This document shows positions 44,948 to 55,887 of a stretch of DNA of 64,000 nucleotides, piece after piece; the stretch's first letter is position 1, and the number at the start of each line of letters is the position of its first letter. The notes below the pieces were generated by a model that worked only from the letters and a program-made list of their open reading frames with translations, had not been told where the DNA came from and did not search any database. The translations under genes were made by a program, and so were the position numbers. This DNA comes from Atherinomorus stipes. Taxonomy: Eukaryota; Chordata; Actinopteri; Atheriniformes; Atherinidae. Location of the stretch: the NCBI GenBank assembly GCA_023101725.1, contig JALJCO010013660.1, positions 62,001 to 126,000 of the forward strand, written 5' to 3'.

Positions 44948-45437
44948 CCGTGTCTCAAACCGCACACTTGCCTGAGTGCACTTGAATTCAGTGCGTAGTG
45001 CGCACTGTGTACTTCATCTGTAGTGTACACTATTATGGCTGACCCAAACAGAGCACTGCACTTACAGGAAGTGACGGACTAGCATTGACCACTAATGAGC
45101 TATGAGCTAACGAGCTAACTCTACTGAGCCGTTATAACCACGGCCTCAAACAAATGACCAGATTATAACTGTCATCAGGGAGTGAACAGCTTGGTAGCAT
45201 GCCACAATATACATTAGTAGTTGTGTCTGAATCATTTCGTAAACGTTACTTAAATCAGTACAATACAGCCTCCGCTGCAGCAGGGGTCGCCACCGCTTCG
45301 TTCACCGCCATTATTCAGCTGTGAAAGCAGTTCGAAAGTCCCGCCTCTTCCACTATGTCAGCAAGATGGGGTCCGTTTAGTGCGAGTAGTGTGCTTCATT
45401 CTACACTTTGTTTTTGGTCGTTACAGGGCAGCATCCG
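44948..45437. mobile_element. Fragment of the CGTCCCAAATCGCATACTT family
   Basis: CCGTGTCTCAAACCGCACAC then TTGCCTGAGTGCACTTG, and GTAGTGTGCTTCATTCTAC on the right side. A diverged relative of 23056-24679. The right end is replaced by the next element. Confidence 0.5.
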
Positions 45438-45866
45438 GGTAAACAAGCATGTCCATTTTTTTTAATACTAATGGGTGATGAAGCTCTAAATACCAAAAAT
45501 AACGTTTCCACCCACGTTTCTCTCTGTTGCCTTGAACAGGCTGTGTGCTGCAAAATGCGCTGCAATTCGGTGTCCGAATTTCCCGCGCTGCCATGCGGAC
45601 GTGACGTCAAATGACGCTACAGGATGCAGGAAAAAGACGGTCGCGGTAAATTCAAACACTGTAAGCGATAGTTATGGATTCTTCTGCCGTCAGCAAACGA
45701 TCCAGATCAACTGAAAGACACTAAAAAGTGTAACAACGTAGAAAAAGGTTAGTAATTAACATTATAGCTTCAGTTTGTGCACGCTCCCGTGACGGCTTTG
45801 CTCGTAGCTGCAGTTACCTGAAGCGCCAGTCGTGAGTTTCATTTCTCAATCTTGCCTCTAGTCCCT
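45438..45866 (+). mobile_element. TTAA-type element, left end missing (copy of 62093-62554)
   Basis: Directly repeats the element at 62093-62554. The right end CTTGCCTCTAGTCCCT is followed by TTAA (45867-45870). It includes a CRE-like TGACGTCA (45602-45609) upstream of a 16-codon frame (45674-45724). The left ~20 bp terminus is absent. Confidence 0.75.
45674..45724 (+). pseudogene. 16-codon frame conserved in the TTAA element
   Basis: MDSSAVSKRSRSTERH then TAA. The copy at 62366-62416 is MDYSAVSKRSRSTERH then TAA, one substitution. It is probably the first codons of the parent element's transposase or of another protein, retained in a deletion derivative. The stop after H is shared, so either the frame continued by splicing in the parent or the deletion created it. 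Confidence 0.4.
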
Positions 45867-45870
45867 TTAA

Positions 45871-47658
45871 AGTTGTACTTCGATGGTCATTTTATTAATA
45901 TTGCTGTGTTCTCCATTATTATTGAATGCATTCTGCATCGTTTCTGTTTAAAAAAACCTTCTGGTATCTTTGTATCCAGCTGTATTTGTATACTAGAAGA
46001 GAGGCTTGTGGTCCAACGGCAGCTTTTCTGGGTCCTTCTCATGAATTTCTGTCTGATTGGCTGCCTCCCATCAGTGTATGAAGGAAGCTCCGCCCTCCGC
46101 TCTTATTTCGTTTCAGACAGGAAATAGAGCTGATAAACAAGTTTGTTCCGCCATGCTAACAAACAGTTAGCTAATTAGCTTCTCAACTCTGAAGCTACAG
46201 TCGTGCTGTCTCCACTTCTAGTGTGTAGTGGAGGGTTACCTGCCTTCCAATGGACGGATAGAAACCCCACGTGGGATACGGTATTTGCAATGTGACGTAG
46301 AAGTGCAAGGCTGTTCCCGATTCACTTTCCCTGGTTCCCGAGGGAAACCCTCCGTATTTCAGAAGGAGCAAGTTAAACGGGTTTTCAGTAGAAGGAACCT
46401 TTAAGTAATTAGAAACTGCAGGGAACTCTTCAGTGGCACGTTGGAGGCCTTCATCAATTTTTTACATATCGCCCAAACCCATGTTCATATATTTTTTAGG
46501 GGTTCTGGACAGTGGCCTAAGGGGGGGCCTCACTTTGGGTAGGGGCGGTGCTGCCGAAAGCAATGGATTTACAGTATTCGAGTCCATGTCAACGCAACTA
46601 CAGACACCACTGCATGCACAACCATGGACCAGTTCTCTCTGTAAGGGTGAAATAACCCGCTCAGTTGCACAGAAAAACACGAACACCTCCCTGCAGAAAT
46701 CCCCGCCCTGTCATGGCGCATGAATGAATTGGACCCAAACAAACTTTCTTCTTGTTCTTGCAGCCTCAAAACAAGAAGAAAGTTCTCAGAAATATGAATA
46801 TCTCAACAAATCTGCATAGAACTGGAGCCGTCACAGCAGACCATCTCCATCCATTTATGACCAGTGTAGCATCTACTGATGGCTACTTCCAGATAATGCA
46901 CCATGCCGCAAAGCCCACATCACCGCTGAGATTCTAATCACAGAAGTGGAGCAACTGTGTGAGCCACTACAAAATGTTCTGCTGTATCTAGCCAAGTCTT
47001 CTACTGTTATATTCAGCCAAAATCTCCTTTTGACCTTGCTTTGAGAGTGACATACTCAGCAAGAGCAGAATGTGAAAGATTATTAATCATGTTTTGGAAG
47101 TACATGTCTTTTACTTCTTACTTACAGTAGTTCCTAAAATTTAATGCTATAATTGGTTATGTCGTGCGGATGTTAAAGTTAATTATCTTCCTGAGACACT
47201 GTTTGAGATCACGGATCTTTCACATCCAATTTTAGCTGTGAAAACTTTTCAAGACCTCCCACACTGCATAAACAAGCTACATTAATTTAAAGAAAATCCT
47301 TTGAATTGGGAAGATTCAGACTAAAATCAGGTGAAATGATCCGCCAGTACAACACAACTACACATGGTAAGATTTTACACTTTAGACAAGTGAGAAACAT
47401 CTTAAAATAAAATGTGACACATTCATTTTAAGTTGCTCATTAAGTGAAAAATCCTCATAATCTGCCTGTTGATGCTTCTTCCACTATTGTTTCTTTCTCA
47501 CTTTGAGAGAAAATAAATCTTAAAATAAGAGCAACTAATCAAGATGAATTATCTGTATTCAAGAATCACTAGTAATAGTTTAAAAAAATTAAAAAAAAGA
47601 CAAAGTATTTACTGTAAAGTAAATGAACAATAATGGTTTAGATTTGGTGGGTTTAAGG
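45871..47658. other. Unassigned stretch
   Basis: No recognised gene. GGAACCTTTAAG at about 46396-46407 looks like the right end of a TTAA-type element without a clear partner. 46430-46940 has chance frames on both strands. Confidence 0.35.
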
Positions 47659-47963
47659 CAGTGGTGTCCAAAGACGGTCCTGACGGTTTTCCATCCTATT
47701 GTGTAAATTTGGCTGCAATCAGTCTTCCCTCTTTTCAAATCCAGACTCAAAACTTTCCTGTTCTGACAGTCTTATCCCACCTGTTCCATATGCATCACTC
47801 CAATATTGTTCTTTTTTTTTCTCTCTCTCCCTATTTTACTTCCTGTTGTTTTGTTTCTACCTTTAATGGTTGCGTTTTTACTGTTTTTAGCTTCCTGTTT
47901 TTAATGTTTTATCTGCCTGTACAGTGTCCTTGGGTGTTTTGAAAAGGCACTTTCAAATAAAAT

Positions 47964-47997
<34 letters not shown>

Positions 47998-48645
47998 CAT
48001 TATTATTGTTCAGTGTGTCAATCTTGTGTGTTTAAATGACAAAATTCTAATGTAGAAAGTTTAGAAAGGGACATATTCTATCAGCATGAAAGGGTGGTGG
48101 TGGATGTTGGGTGGGGTTGGATGTCCAGCTCCTTCTACATGTCATTTTGATTGGATCATTCTAGTACCTACCCCTAACCCATAGGTCGTTTTTTAAATCG
48201 TGTTTAATGAGTTTAGAGTTACCCAAACATATTTAGTTGGATCAATATTAACCTAAAATATGAGTGTAAATCAAACTAGTTTAAAATGAGTTCAACAGAC
48301 ATAAGTCAATTTAATTTGGTAAAACTAGAAAGAAAAATAATAAGTTGAATATGTATTTTAATTAAATCTACTCATATTAAATGGTTAATTTCAAAGGGTC
48401 TTGTTTAATTAAAATTTACTCAATTACAAACACAATTATATTTAATTTGTAATATTGAGTCCAATTTGTTGCCTCAATTTTATTGAGTAAATATGTTTTA
48501 TTTTTCTTTACGGTGCACCAGCACAGCTGACTCAAATTAAATGAATCTAAAAGCCTATGAATTTGAGTCAGGTGTGTGTTGGATAAGGGAGACATGGAAA
48601 ACCTGCAGGATTGAGGCCCTCGAGGACCGGAGCTGGACACCCCTG
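47659..48645. mobile_element. hAT-like hairpin-family element with perfect 8-bp duplication
   Basis: Starts CAGTGGTGTCCAAAGACGGT and ends CCGGAGCTGGACACCCCTG; flanked by GTTTAAGG at 47651-47658 and 48646-48653, identical. The right arm (48520-48645) has ATGGAAAACCTGCAGGATTG and CCCTCGAGGACCGG. The interior includes an L2-like LINE 3' end and AT-rich sequence. Confidence 0.85.
47715..48010 (+). mobile_element. L2-like LINE 3' end with (ATT)n tail
   Basis: Positions 47725-47766 read FPLFKSRLKTFLF then TGA, the C-terminus of an L2-type ORF2. The 3'-UTR ends CTTTCAAATAAAATGTATT followed by (ATT)n at 47965-48008. It lies inside the hAT-like element 47659-48645. Confidence 0.75.
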
Positions 48646-48653
48646 GTTTAAGG

Positions 48654-49665
48654 CATCCAAAGTGGATTACACTGAATCCACTATTTATTCACCCCGTTAC
48701 CACAGCTGTGGGAGTAGCACCATGCAACCCTAGTTCCCAACACCACCAAACATTCATATGCCTGAACGGGGACCAGGCGGGGCAGTGTGTGGGCAAAAGC
48801 CAGGAGGACCAGGATGAAATGGGAGTGGAACCATCAACCTTTCAGTCACTGGGAAACCTGCTTTACCAGCTGGGCCACTGCCAGCAGTTGTTGGCTGTTT
48901 CTTTAGTTGCTCCTCTTTTCAGATCTTTTCTCTAAAGTGAGAAAAAAACAACCCTGAAAGTCGCCTTGACTGTCTGCTTTTGAGGGTTTTTATTTAATAA
49001 GGAATTTAAAATTACATTTCACCACTTGTTTTAACACATTTTTCACTTTTCTGATGTCTACAATATTTTTCTTTCAGAAAATCTTACGAAGTATGTTTGT
49101 TTTGTGCGTTGTCGATATAGAGATTAATCTCTGAGGAATGTTTCCAGCACCTTGTTGGATCTATAACACCAAGAATTACAGGCCAAGATGTAACTTTTCA
49201 ACCTTAAACATATAAGGTAGAAATTTATGACTTGTTCTGATGGCACACCAACATTCATTATGCACATTTGTTCAGCTGTTACTGCCCAACGGCATCCCAA
49301 AGCTGAGATACCGCACTATGCAACTTTTCCATGCGGTCACGGTGTGATGTTGTGGCCGAGTATTGGTTACGCACCGTTTAATGTATTAGCAAACGGATTT
49401 GAACACACTGGGGGTTCTGAATGTGGATCATGGCGCATTCAGCAGAGAAACGCAAGAAAAGCTTATCAGAAGAAAAGAAAGAGAGGAAGGGACAGGACAA
49501 GAGATAAAACTGTCTTTTACTGGCTGGAGTGAGCTTATAGTACAGGTATGATGAAGATGGACGCCAGTTTAGACATCAATCGGGGCATCGCTGCAAAAAA
49601 TTCACCCTTCACCAGCTCCGCCATCCGCCACCATCATTAGCTACTCACCAATAAGGAATTACTTT
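48654..49665. other. Unassigned stretch, possible N-terminal transposon-protein remnant
   Basis: 49430-49510 gives MAHSAEKRKKSLSEEKKERK in one plus frame, a basic, charged start seen in some fish mobile-element proteins. It stops soon after. Otherwise nothing recognised. Confidence 0.3.
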
Positions 49666-50424
49666 TAGGAATTATCACGCTTACTGGAACTTCCCAGAAT
49701 CTAGGCATTTCCTCTTCTGGGCCATTTTAACAATAGCCGTCCCTGCTCTGTTACACTTTGTAAATCGGATAAATGCCAAACATACTTAAGTTTTCATTCC
49801 AGACTGAAGTGATGCTAAGGAAGAAGTGGATCATAGCAATCGATTCGCTGCGAAGGGTCGAACTTTTTAATAAAACAACGCAGCACGTTTGTTTGTAGCC
49901 GGCAGACCACACAGCCGGTGTTAGCCGGCTAGCATTAGCCAGCTTGATGACGTGCCTAACTTTGTGCGGCTGAAAACACACAAGCATCTGAAAGCGTCTC
50001 CTTTCTTGGCAGTCCCCAGTTGTTCCACTGGAAACGGGAGGGTACAGACCCGATTTTCAGATGTTTGTGTGTTTTAAGACGCACAAAGTTAGGCACGTCA
50101 CCTAACGCTAGCCTGCTAATGCTAGTTTGCTAACGCTAGCTGTGTAGTCTGCATCATTGAAGTGCCGGTGTTGTGCCGCACCGGCTACAAACAAACGTGC
50201 TACGTTGTTTTATTATAAAGTTCGGCCCTTCACTCTGGCAAATTGCTTTGATCCACTTCTTTCTTAGTATCACTTCAGTCTGGAATCCATGAAAATTTAA
50301 GTAGGGTTGGCGTTTATTCAATTTACGAAGTGGAACAGAGCAGGGACATTGAACTGGACCAGAAGTGGACCAGTTAAGTGTTTCAAGTTCCGGAAACCGG
50401 AACATGAAAGCGTGATAATCCCCT
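49666..50424. mobile_element. Long hairpin (foldback) element, copy 2, complete
   Basis: Starts TAGGAATTATCACGCTTACT and ends AAGCGTGATAATCCCCTA. The left arm (about 49740-49985) and right arm (about 50060-50300) are imperfect inverted repeats around a ~60-bp centre with GTCCCCAGTTGTTCCACTGG. It shares the centre and both arms with 12416-13115. No transposase. Both copies are followed by TT; the target duplication is unclear. The right end is 4 bp from the next hairpin element. Confidence 0.78.
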
Positions 50425-50428
50425 ATTC

Positions 50429-50570
50429 CAGTCCTCGAGGGCCGGTGTCCTGCAGGTATTGGGAGCTCCCTTGCTGCAACACACCTGACTCCAATCAGTG
50501 GGTAATTAGCAAACTTGTGAAGAGCTTGACATCAAGCTCTGCCCTCGAGGGCCGGAATTGGTGATCCCTG
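50429..50570. mobile_element. Hairpin hAT-like element (GTCCTCGAGGGCC family)
   Basis: CAGTCCTCGAGGGCCGGTGT at the left and GCCCTCGAGGGCCGGAATTG then GTGATCCCTG at the right; TTGCTGCAACACACCTGACT in the middle. Confidence 0.75.
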
Positions 50571-50644
50571 TACTTGCCCCACTGCAACAAAACACAGATT
50601 GTCCATTGGCTATCACGCTCCTTCTTATTTTGTAACTAGAAATG

Positions 50645-50987
50645 AGGATGCTCAGGTAAATGTAACAGAGTCAGAGTATTGATTTTTTTCTGAAATGTAG
50701 TGAAGTAAAAGTAGAAGTTGACAAAAATAGAAGTAGTAAAGTACAAATATAAAAAATGCAACTCAAGTAAAGTGTCGAATGGTTGTGAATGGTTGTCTGT
50801 CTCTCTGTGTCGGCCCCGCAATGGATCAGCGACCTGTCCAGGGTGTACCCTGCCTCTCGCCCGATACTAGCTTGGATAGGCTCCAGCAACCCCCATGACC
50901 CTGAATTGGATAAGGGGTATGGCATATGAATGAATGATGAATGAATAACGTAACGAAGTATTTTTACTTTGTTACTATACAACACTG
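50645..50987. mobile_element. hAT-like right end holding a SINE 3' piece
   Basis: GTAACGAAGTATTTTTACTT then ACAACACTG at the right edge is a frequent hAT-like terminus in fish; AAGTAAAAGTAGAAG words lie on the left. 50784-50945 is a plus-strand Mermaid/V-SINE-like 3' half (GCGACCTGTCCAGGGTGTAC) ending in GAATGAATGA repeats. Confidence 0.6.
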
Positions 50988-51355
50988 AATTCTTGCCTTC
51001 TCAAAACCAAAAAGCACAACTGGAGAGATGTGGAATATGGATTAAATGGCGTGGAAGACCTCACTTGCGGCTGAATCCATCCAAACCTGGACCTGAACAA
51101 ACTAGCACAGCTGTTAGCTACAACACAGGTGTAGAATGTTAATTAAAAGTTGCTGTTTTAACATGGAGTAAGGTAGCTGTGCATCCTGTTGCTGCCATTT
51201 AGACCCAGTAGCCGGAGTTTGTTCCAAGTCTTCGTCCTGGAGAGTTTTGTTTTGTTTCCGTCCTTGTAACTGTGTTTTCATGTCATCTCTTTTGTTCTCT
51301 CCACGTGTAACTTAAGTGTGTAATCTGTTGCCTGTGCAGAAAAGATCTTAATGTG

Positions 51356-51512
51356 ACAGTGTGGTCCTGTCACTATGCCTCCGACTGATCATGTGCCCTG
51401 GCTACTTGGCCACAGGGATGTCCCTTTGGCTGAATGGTCAGCGTGCATGACTTTCACCCAGGAGTCTGGGGTTCAAAGCCCGCCCGGGCCCTCTGATGCG
51501 TACCTTGCCACA
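51356..51512 (+). mobile_element. Short insert with a tRNA-Glu-like core
   Basis: Absent from repeat R copy 1 at the equivalent point. The ends TGTGACAGTGTGG and CCACATTCACA are roughly inverted. The core looks like a tRNA: an A-box-like TTGGCTGAATGG (51426-51437), an anticodon-loop-like CTTTCAC (51451-51457, anticodon TTC = Glu) and a B-box-like GGTTCAAAGCC (51470-51480). Arms pair poorly, so it is not a working tRNA. The relative at 63018-63185 is on the minus strand. Confidence 0.6.
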
Positions 51513-51892
51513 TTCACAATAGGCTATAGTTCAAACTTAGAAAGTTGTTTTTCCTTTTTGTTTGATAATCATTATCTAGTGTCTCTAGAAACCTCCACTA
51601 GTCATCAGAACTGACTTTGTGATTTGTATAGATTTTTCTGAAGAGTACTGCTGGACCCAAACTCAGTAGGCTACTTCCCCTGTAAATTTCCCCTTCCCCC
51701 TGACTTGTTAAATTCGGATCCATGCGAGCAACTGTCGTCAACCACCACGTCTCTCCTTTCTGGAACTCTGCGGGACGGATTCCAGAAAATCAAGGCAGCT
51801 CTGGACTTACTGCTCCATGCACCAAGCTCCTTCAGAACACACTGATTTTGATTGGCCACTGGGTCGGGGATGTCCAGAGAGGACCAGCGTAC

Positions 51893-52173
51893 AGATGCAG
51901 GCATGAAAAAGTTCCCCTTTCTGCCGACTGCCAGCCACTTACCAGCAACTTGTCTGCTAATTCAATCGCACAGAGAAACGCCTGTGTGCCCAAGGGAAAC
52001 GATTTCAGAGCATAAATGAATGCCTGGAACAAGGATGTTTCCACACGCCAAGTTTGGACACCGTGCGTGATGACGTATTCGCGGTACAAATCATTCAGCC
52101 AGTGATAGTGCAGTAATAGTGCACTATTACTCCACCTGGCAGAAAACGGAGGAACTTTTTCATGCCCGCATCT
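51893..52173. mobile_element. 281-bp MITE in a duplicated GTAC target
   Basis: Termini AGATGCAGGCATGAAAAAG and CTTTTTCATGCCCGCATCT; GTAC at 51889-51892 and 52174-52177. Repeat R copy 1 shows a single GTAC at the matching point, which serves as an empty site. A second copy is at 54466-56169. Four-base duplications occur in Chapaev and Sola elements, among others; the superfamily is not settled. Confidence 0.82.
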
Positions 52174-52565
52174 GTACCAAGTACAGAATGACCCAAGTAG
52201 CACCTTGGACAGATAAACGTGGTGTCTGACAGTTTCATTTAAATTCTAACCAAATTATTTAAACTTGAATTTCAATCCAAATCTAGTATATTTACTCTAA
52301 GTTATAGGTTGATTGACGGACTCTGCATCGCCTCCATGCGAGAGTTCATTAGCATAATTACGTCTTCAGAAAGTTTACAAGTTTCTCTCTCTCTCTTAAT
52401 CTCATCCTCCTTTTAAGTCATTTTCATTATTACAAATACCAATGATACATTTTATACACATAATTCATTCACAGCCTACATAAAATCATCTCCTCATGGT
52501 GTTATTATCCTGCAAACTCAACTGATTTGATATTGCTGGTTTATCCATTCTTGTTAATAAATATG

Positions 52566-52770
52566 CAGAGGTGGGTAGAGTAGCCAAAAATTATACTCAA
52601 GTAAAAGTACTGTTACTTTATAAAAATATTACTCAAGTACAAGTAAAAAGTACTCATCCAAATAATTACTCAAGTAAAAGTAAAAAGTACTCACTGAAAA
52701 AACTACTTAAGTACTTTCTGAATAACATCAGATTTATTTTAAATCACGGTAGGGAGACCGGAGATGGTTG
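52566..52770 (+). mobile_element. hAT-like left end (AGAGGTGGGTAGAGTAGCC)
   Basis: AGAGGTGGGTAGAGTAGCCA followed by several ACTCAAGTAAAAGTA repeats, a common fish hAT-like left terminus. No right end found next to it. Confidence 0.6.
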
Positions 52771-52774
52771 TAGG

Positions 52775-53690
52775 TGCTTTTGGACTGTAGAAACCTTTTG
52801 TTTCTAGAACCTTTTCGGGAACCAGGCCTTTTTTTTTGCACATCCGGACATATAGGAACTAGGGACCTCGGCCCTCAGTTCCTATAACATTTTCAGCTCC
52901 TACTATGAGGCAGGGTCTTTTCGGGGTTCCATAGGAACTGAAATACATAGGTGTTTGGTGATTGGTAGAACTGGCAAGCCGCGCCCTTTGCGTGATCTCT
53001 GCTTCTTCCGGCCCCGCCATATTTAAAAAGTCTCACAGCTGTTTAACTGTTTACCGAGATCGTAATAACAACAAGAACTATTATTGAAATGTCCAAGAGC
53101 AATTACTTTCATATTAATTTAATGACCAAACACAGCTGCAAAGTATAGCAGTAGAATCTCCAGCTGCCGCCCGGGACCTTAGTGGACGGACCGTCCACTA
53201 AGGTTCTGGGCGCACTTCAACAAAAGGTAAACAAGGGAAAGGGAGGGAAAGCTGGTACGTTAGCTTTTATAATAGCTTTGAATAAAAGAGATGGAAAAGC
53301 CAAATACAGTTTGTGTCAGTACAATCTGCACCACTTTAGTGAACGAACCCCGGTCCGTCCACTAAAGTGTCCGGGCGTACTTCAACGAAAAGGTAAACAA
53401 GGCGTTATTAGGGCAGCTTTCCAATGGGGGGTTGTTCCGTTACATGAAACATATGACCGTGATGAGGGAAAGCTGGTAAGCTATCTTTTCTAATATCTTT
53501 GAATAAAAGAGATGAGAAACCTCAGTTTAGGATCAGATCTGCTGGGGCATAAATTCGTCTCTGTCGCAACGATTGCGTCACACATGGCTCCTAACGCACA
53601 CTGAAGGCAAAGGGTAGTTCTTATAACTAAACTCGGGAGGCATAGTTATAGGAACTGGGTTCTTAGAACCTCTCTGTCTGAATGCACCTA
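52775..53690. mobile_element. Inverted-repeat element with an internal tandem duplication
   Basis: GTAGGTGCTTTTGGACTG at the left and CTGAATGCACCTAC at the right are inverted. Inside, 53190-53320 and 53352-53510 are direct repeats (CCGTCCACTAA, GTACTTCAAC/GCACTTCAAC, AAAGGTAAACAAGG, TTTGAATAAAAGAGATG). No transposase. Confidence 0.6.
53177..53203. repeat. 27-bp palindrome (13-bp arms)
   Basis: CCTTAGTGGACGG (53177-53189), one A, then CCGTCCACTAAGG (53191-53203). It marks the left edge of the tandem duplication. Confidence 0.9.
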
Positions 53691-54394
53691 CTCTTAGTTT
53701 AACTAGTTAGAAAGGAGCTGTGGTGATGTCATCAACACAGTTTGTGCCCACTTGAAAATTTTGCTCATTGGTAAAGTCTGATGTCTCTTAGTGAAAAACT
53801 GTTCCGGAACCAAAAAAAACATTTTTCAGGAATTTTCATCACCAGTAATTTTTTTTTTTTCTTCATTGTGTTCATTGTGTTGTAAATACAATTGTTTCAC
53901 TTATATCAGCTAAAGTAGTAGTTTCTCTAGTTTAATTTGATGTGTTGCATTAGTGCTAGCTTTGAAGCTAAACACTAAAAAAGGTTAGCTTTTTAATGGC
54001 TGCCTGGCATGGGGATGATTGTAACAGATGTCACAACTATATTTGCCACAACTGCCAACCTAATTAAATAAATATTTTACGCCTATGTATTCTGCACCTA
54101 AAGTTGCCATCGACAACTTTTGTCTCTTGTAAACTGCCGAAAAGCTTTCTCAAGCTTTTCATCAGTGTTTCAGCCTAGCTAGCGTGGCTAGTCTGGCTAA
54201 CGTTAGGGACAACTGTGTAATCTGTACATCTGTACATTTGTAAGTTTTCTACTCCGACTCCTGTTGCTCTCAATTTGAAGATTCATACCCTCTACCCCTT
54301 GTTATGTCCACTACCACTACATGCAAATGGGAATTGGGACACCACTTCCTTCTTGGGAACGCGCAAAATTTAGGGGTAAGGCTAAAAAGTAAGG
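53691..54394. other. Unassigned stretch
   Basis: No gene or paired end recognised. Confidence 0.3.
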
Positions 54395-54470
54395 CTAGGG
54401 GGTAGGGATGCACCGATCCACCTTTTTTTGGAACCGGTCCGATCCAATATTTGATGTTTCAGTACAGATC

Positions 54471-55887
54471 AGGGGTCTCATTTATAAAACTTTGCGTAGG
54501 ATCTTTACTAAAAGTGTACGTACGCCCAAAACCAAAAGTTTGCGTACGCCAAAAAATATTCAGATTTATAAAACCGTGCGTACGCACAGATTCAAGCAAT
54601 TTCCCCTTTATAAATCACACTCTTCCTGGAAGTTTGCGCAGGTGAATTTGGCTCATATTCCGCCTCCTACACGCCCACATTCTACCATAGATGGTCAATG
54701 CAAAGCACCTCATGGATGTTTCTGCATATAAATGAGCCAGCTGATCTGAGGCATTTGAAACTGAATTGTGGCGATCGAAAAGAGATTTAAACGTAATTTC
54801 GCGGAGATGGAAGTGGAGGTGCTTGTTGGTGAAGTGGAGCCTCACAAAATCATTTTATTTGGGTGTCACAGGAAACAGATTAACAAAAAGTCTGCTGAGT
54901 GACAGCAGGTTGTTGTGGCGGTGATGATGTGACGGAGGTCTGTTTCAGAAGTCGCTGTGGAGGAAACGCTGTCAGAGCGACTGTATTCAGAACACAGAAC
55001 ACCTGTTTGGTGTGGTGCAGCGCGATTCCCCCTCACGTGCCCTCCCCTCGCCTGTAAACACCTTTGCCGGTCTTTGCTGCGGTTGATGGCTCCACAACGG
55101 AGTGCGCTGTGGTCAGCAGCTGCTGATGCGTCAAGGTGGGCACGGTTTCGGTGGTCGGGGTATCTGGGTCCAGTTCATAGACAAAAGCGCTGCAAAAGTA
55201 AATGTGATTATTAGCCGGTCATCATCATGGGCCAGAAAATCCTCATGGTCTCTAAAGACTCTCCATCCTGATCCTGCCATTGGCATAGTCTTCAAGCAAT
55301 GCCAGCGCATCCATTGTAAAGCAATACGCCACAGTGTCACTGCAGTATTTATGTATACTCAGTAATTCCAGTAATTGCTATACAGCTTGTCACAATTAAT
55401 GGAACAATAATCTTTTATTCTTTTACGTTTTGATGTTTTCTCTTCTGCATCCCTGCTGCAATGCTTTTTATGTTTTATGTAAAGCATTTTGAATTATCCT
55501 GTACATTAATTTGCTTTATAGATAAACTTGTCATTGCTACATCATTTGAAGATGAACATACACTTCGAACACACTGTGCTGTAAGTCCTGAATGGGTGCT
55601 TATGGGTTGTATGGCTTAATTGAGGACCATACGAGGGTTTACGAGGGTCTACAGGCTGATATTAATGGTTAAATGCATGAACATGGCTGAAGTTCGTCAT
55701 CTCACTAGCGGTGCCGCCAGTTTCCCCGTCCCCAAAATGTTCGTGCGCAAAGTTCAGAATGTGCGCACCGGTGCGCACATTCTCCCGTCAGGTTTGTTTT
55801 TATAAATCAGAAACTGTGCGTGGAAAATCACTTACGCCACTTTCAAGCCCTGTTTTGTGCGTAAGCAAGCTTTATAAATGAGACCGC
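54471..55887. mobile_element. PIF/Harbinger element inside the terminus of the MITE
   Basis: AGGGGTCTCATTTATAAA at the left and TTTATAAATGAGACCGC at the right, with GCGTACGC-type subterminal repeats. It broke the MITE five bases from its end. The target duplication was not resolved. An L2-like LINE tail piece sits at about 55465-55535 (GTACATTAATTTGCTTTATA). Confidence 0.75.
55131..55340 (-). pseudogene. HARBI1-like transposase N-terminal remnant
   Basis: Minus frame: WRVFRDHEDFLAHDDDRLI followed by ITFTFAALLSMNW. This resembles the conserved N-terminal part of fish Harbinger (HARBI1-like) transposases, in which an acidic DD-[DE]-W/R-L segment precedes RFR.PR. The catalytic DDE domain is missing and the reading frame degenerates on both sides. 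It lies in the centre of the Harbinger-type element 54471-55887, which supports the assignment. Only about 35 residues are convincing. The family link is from memory of protein wording. Confidence 0.5.

Larger units (their letters stand above)
51218..52565. repeat. Repeat R, copy 2, with two insertions
   Basis: Inverted partner of 14520-15365. Relative to that copy it carries two extra segments: 51356-51512 and 51893-52173. The frame at 51671-51904 (minus) and that at 14836-15084 (plus) are the same stretch of R (SSRAALIFWNPSRRVPE and SGAALMFWNLSRRVPE), so a short piece of frame is conserved between copies. The function is unknown. Confidence 0.75.

Noticed and set aside
51413..51490. Possible functional tRNA-Glu (TTC)
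   Set aside because: The A-box, anticodon loop and B-box are recognisable, but the acceptor and other stems pair poorly, and it lies within a dispersed insert with a second copy at 63 kb.
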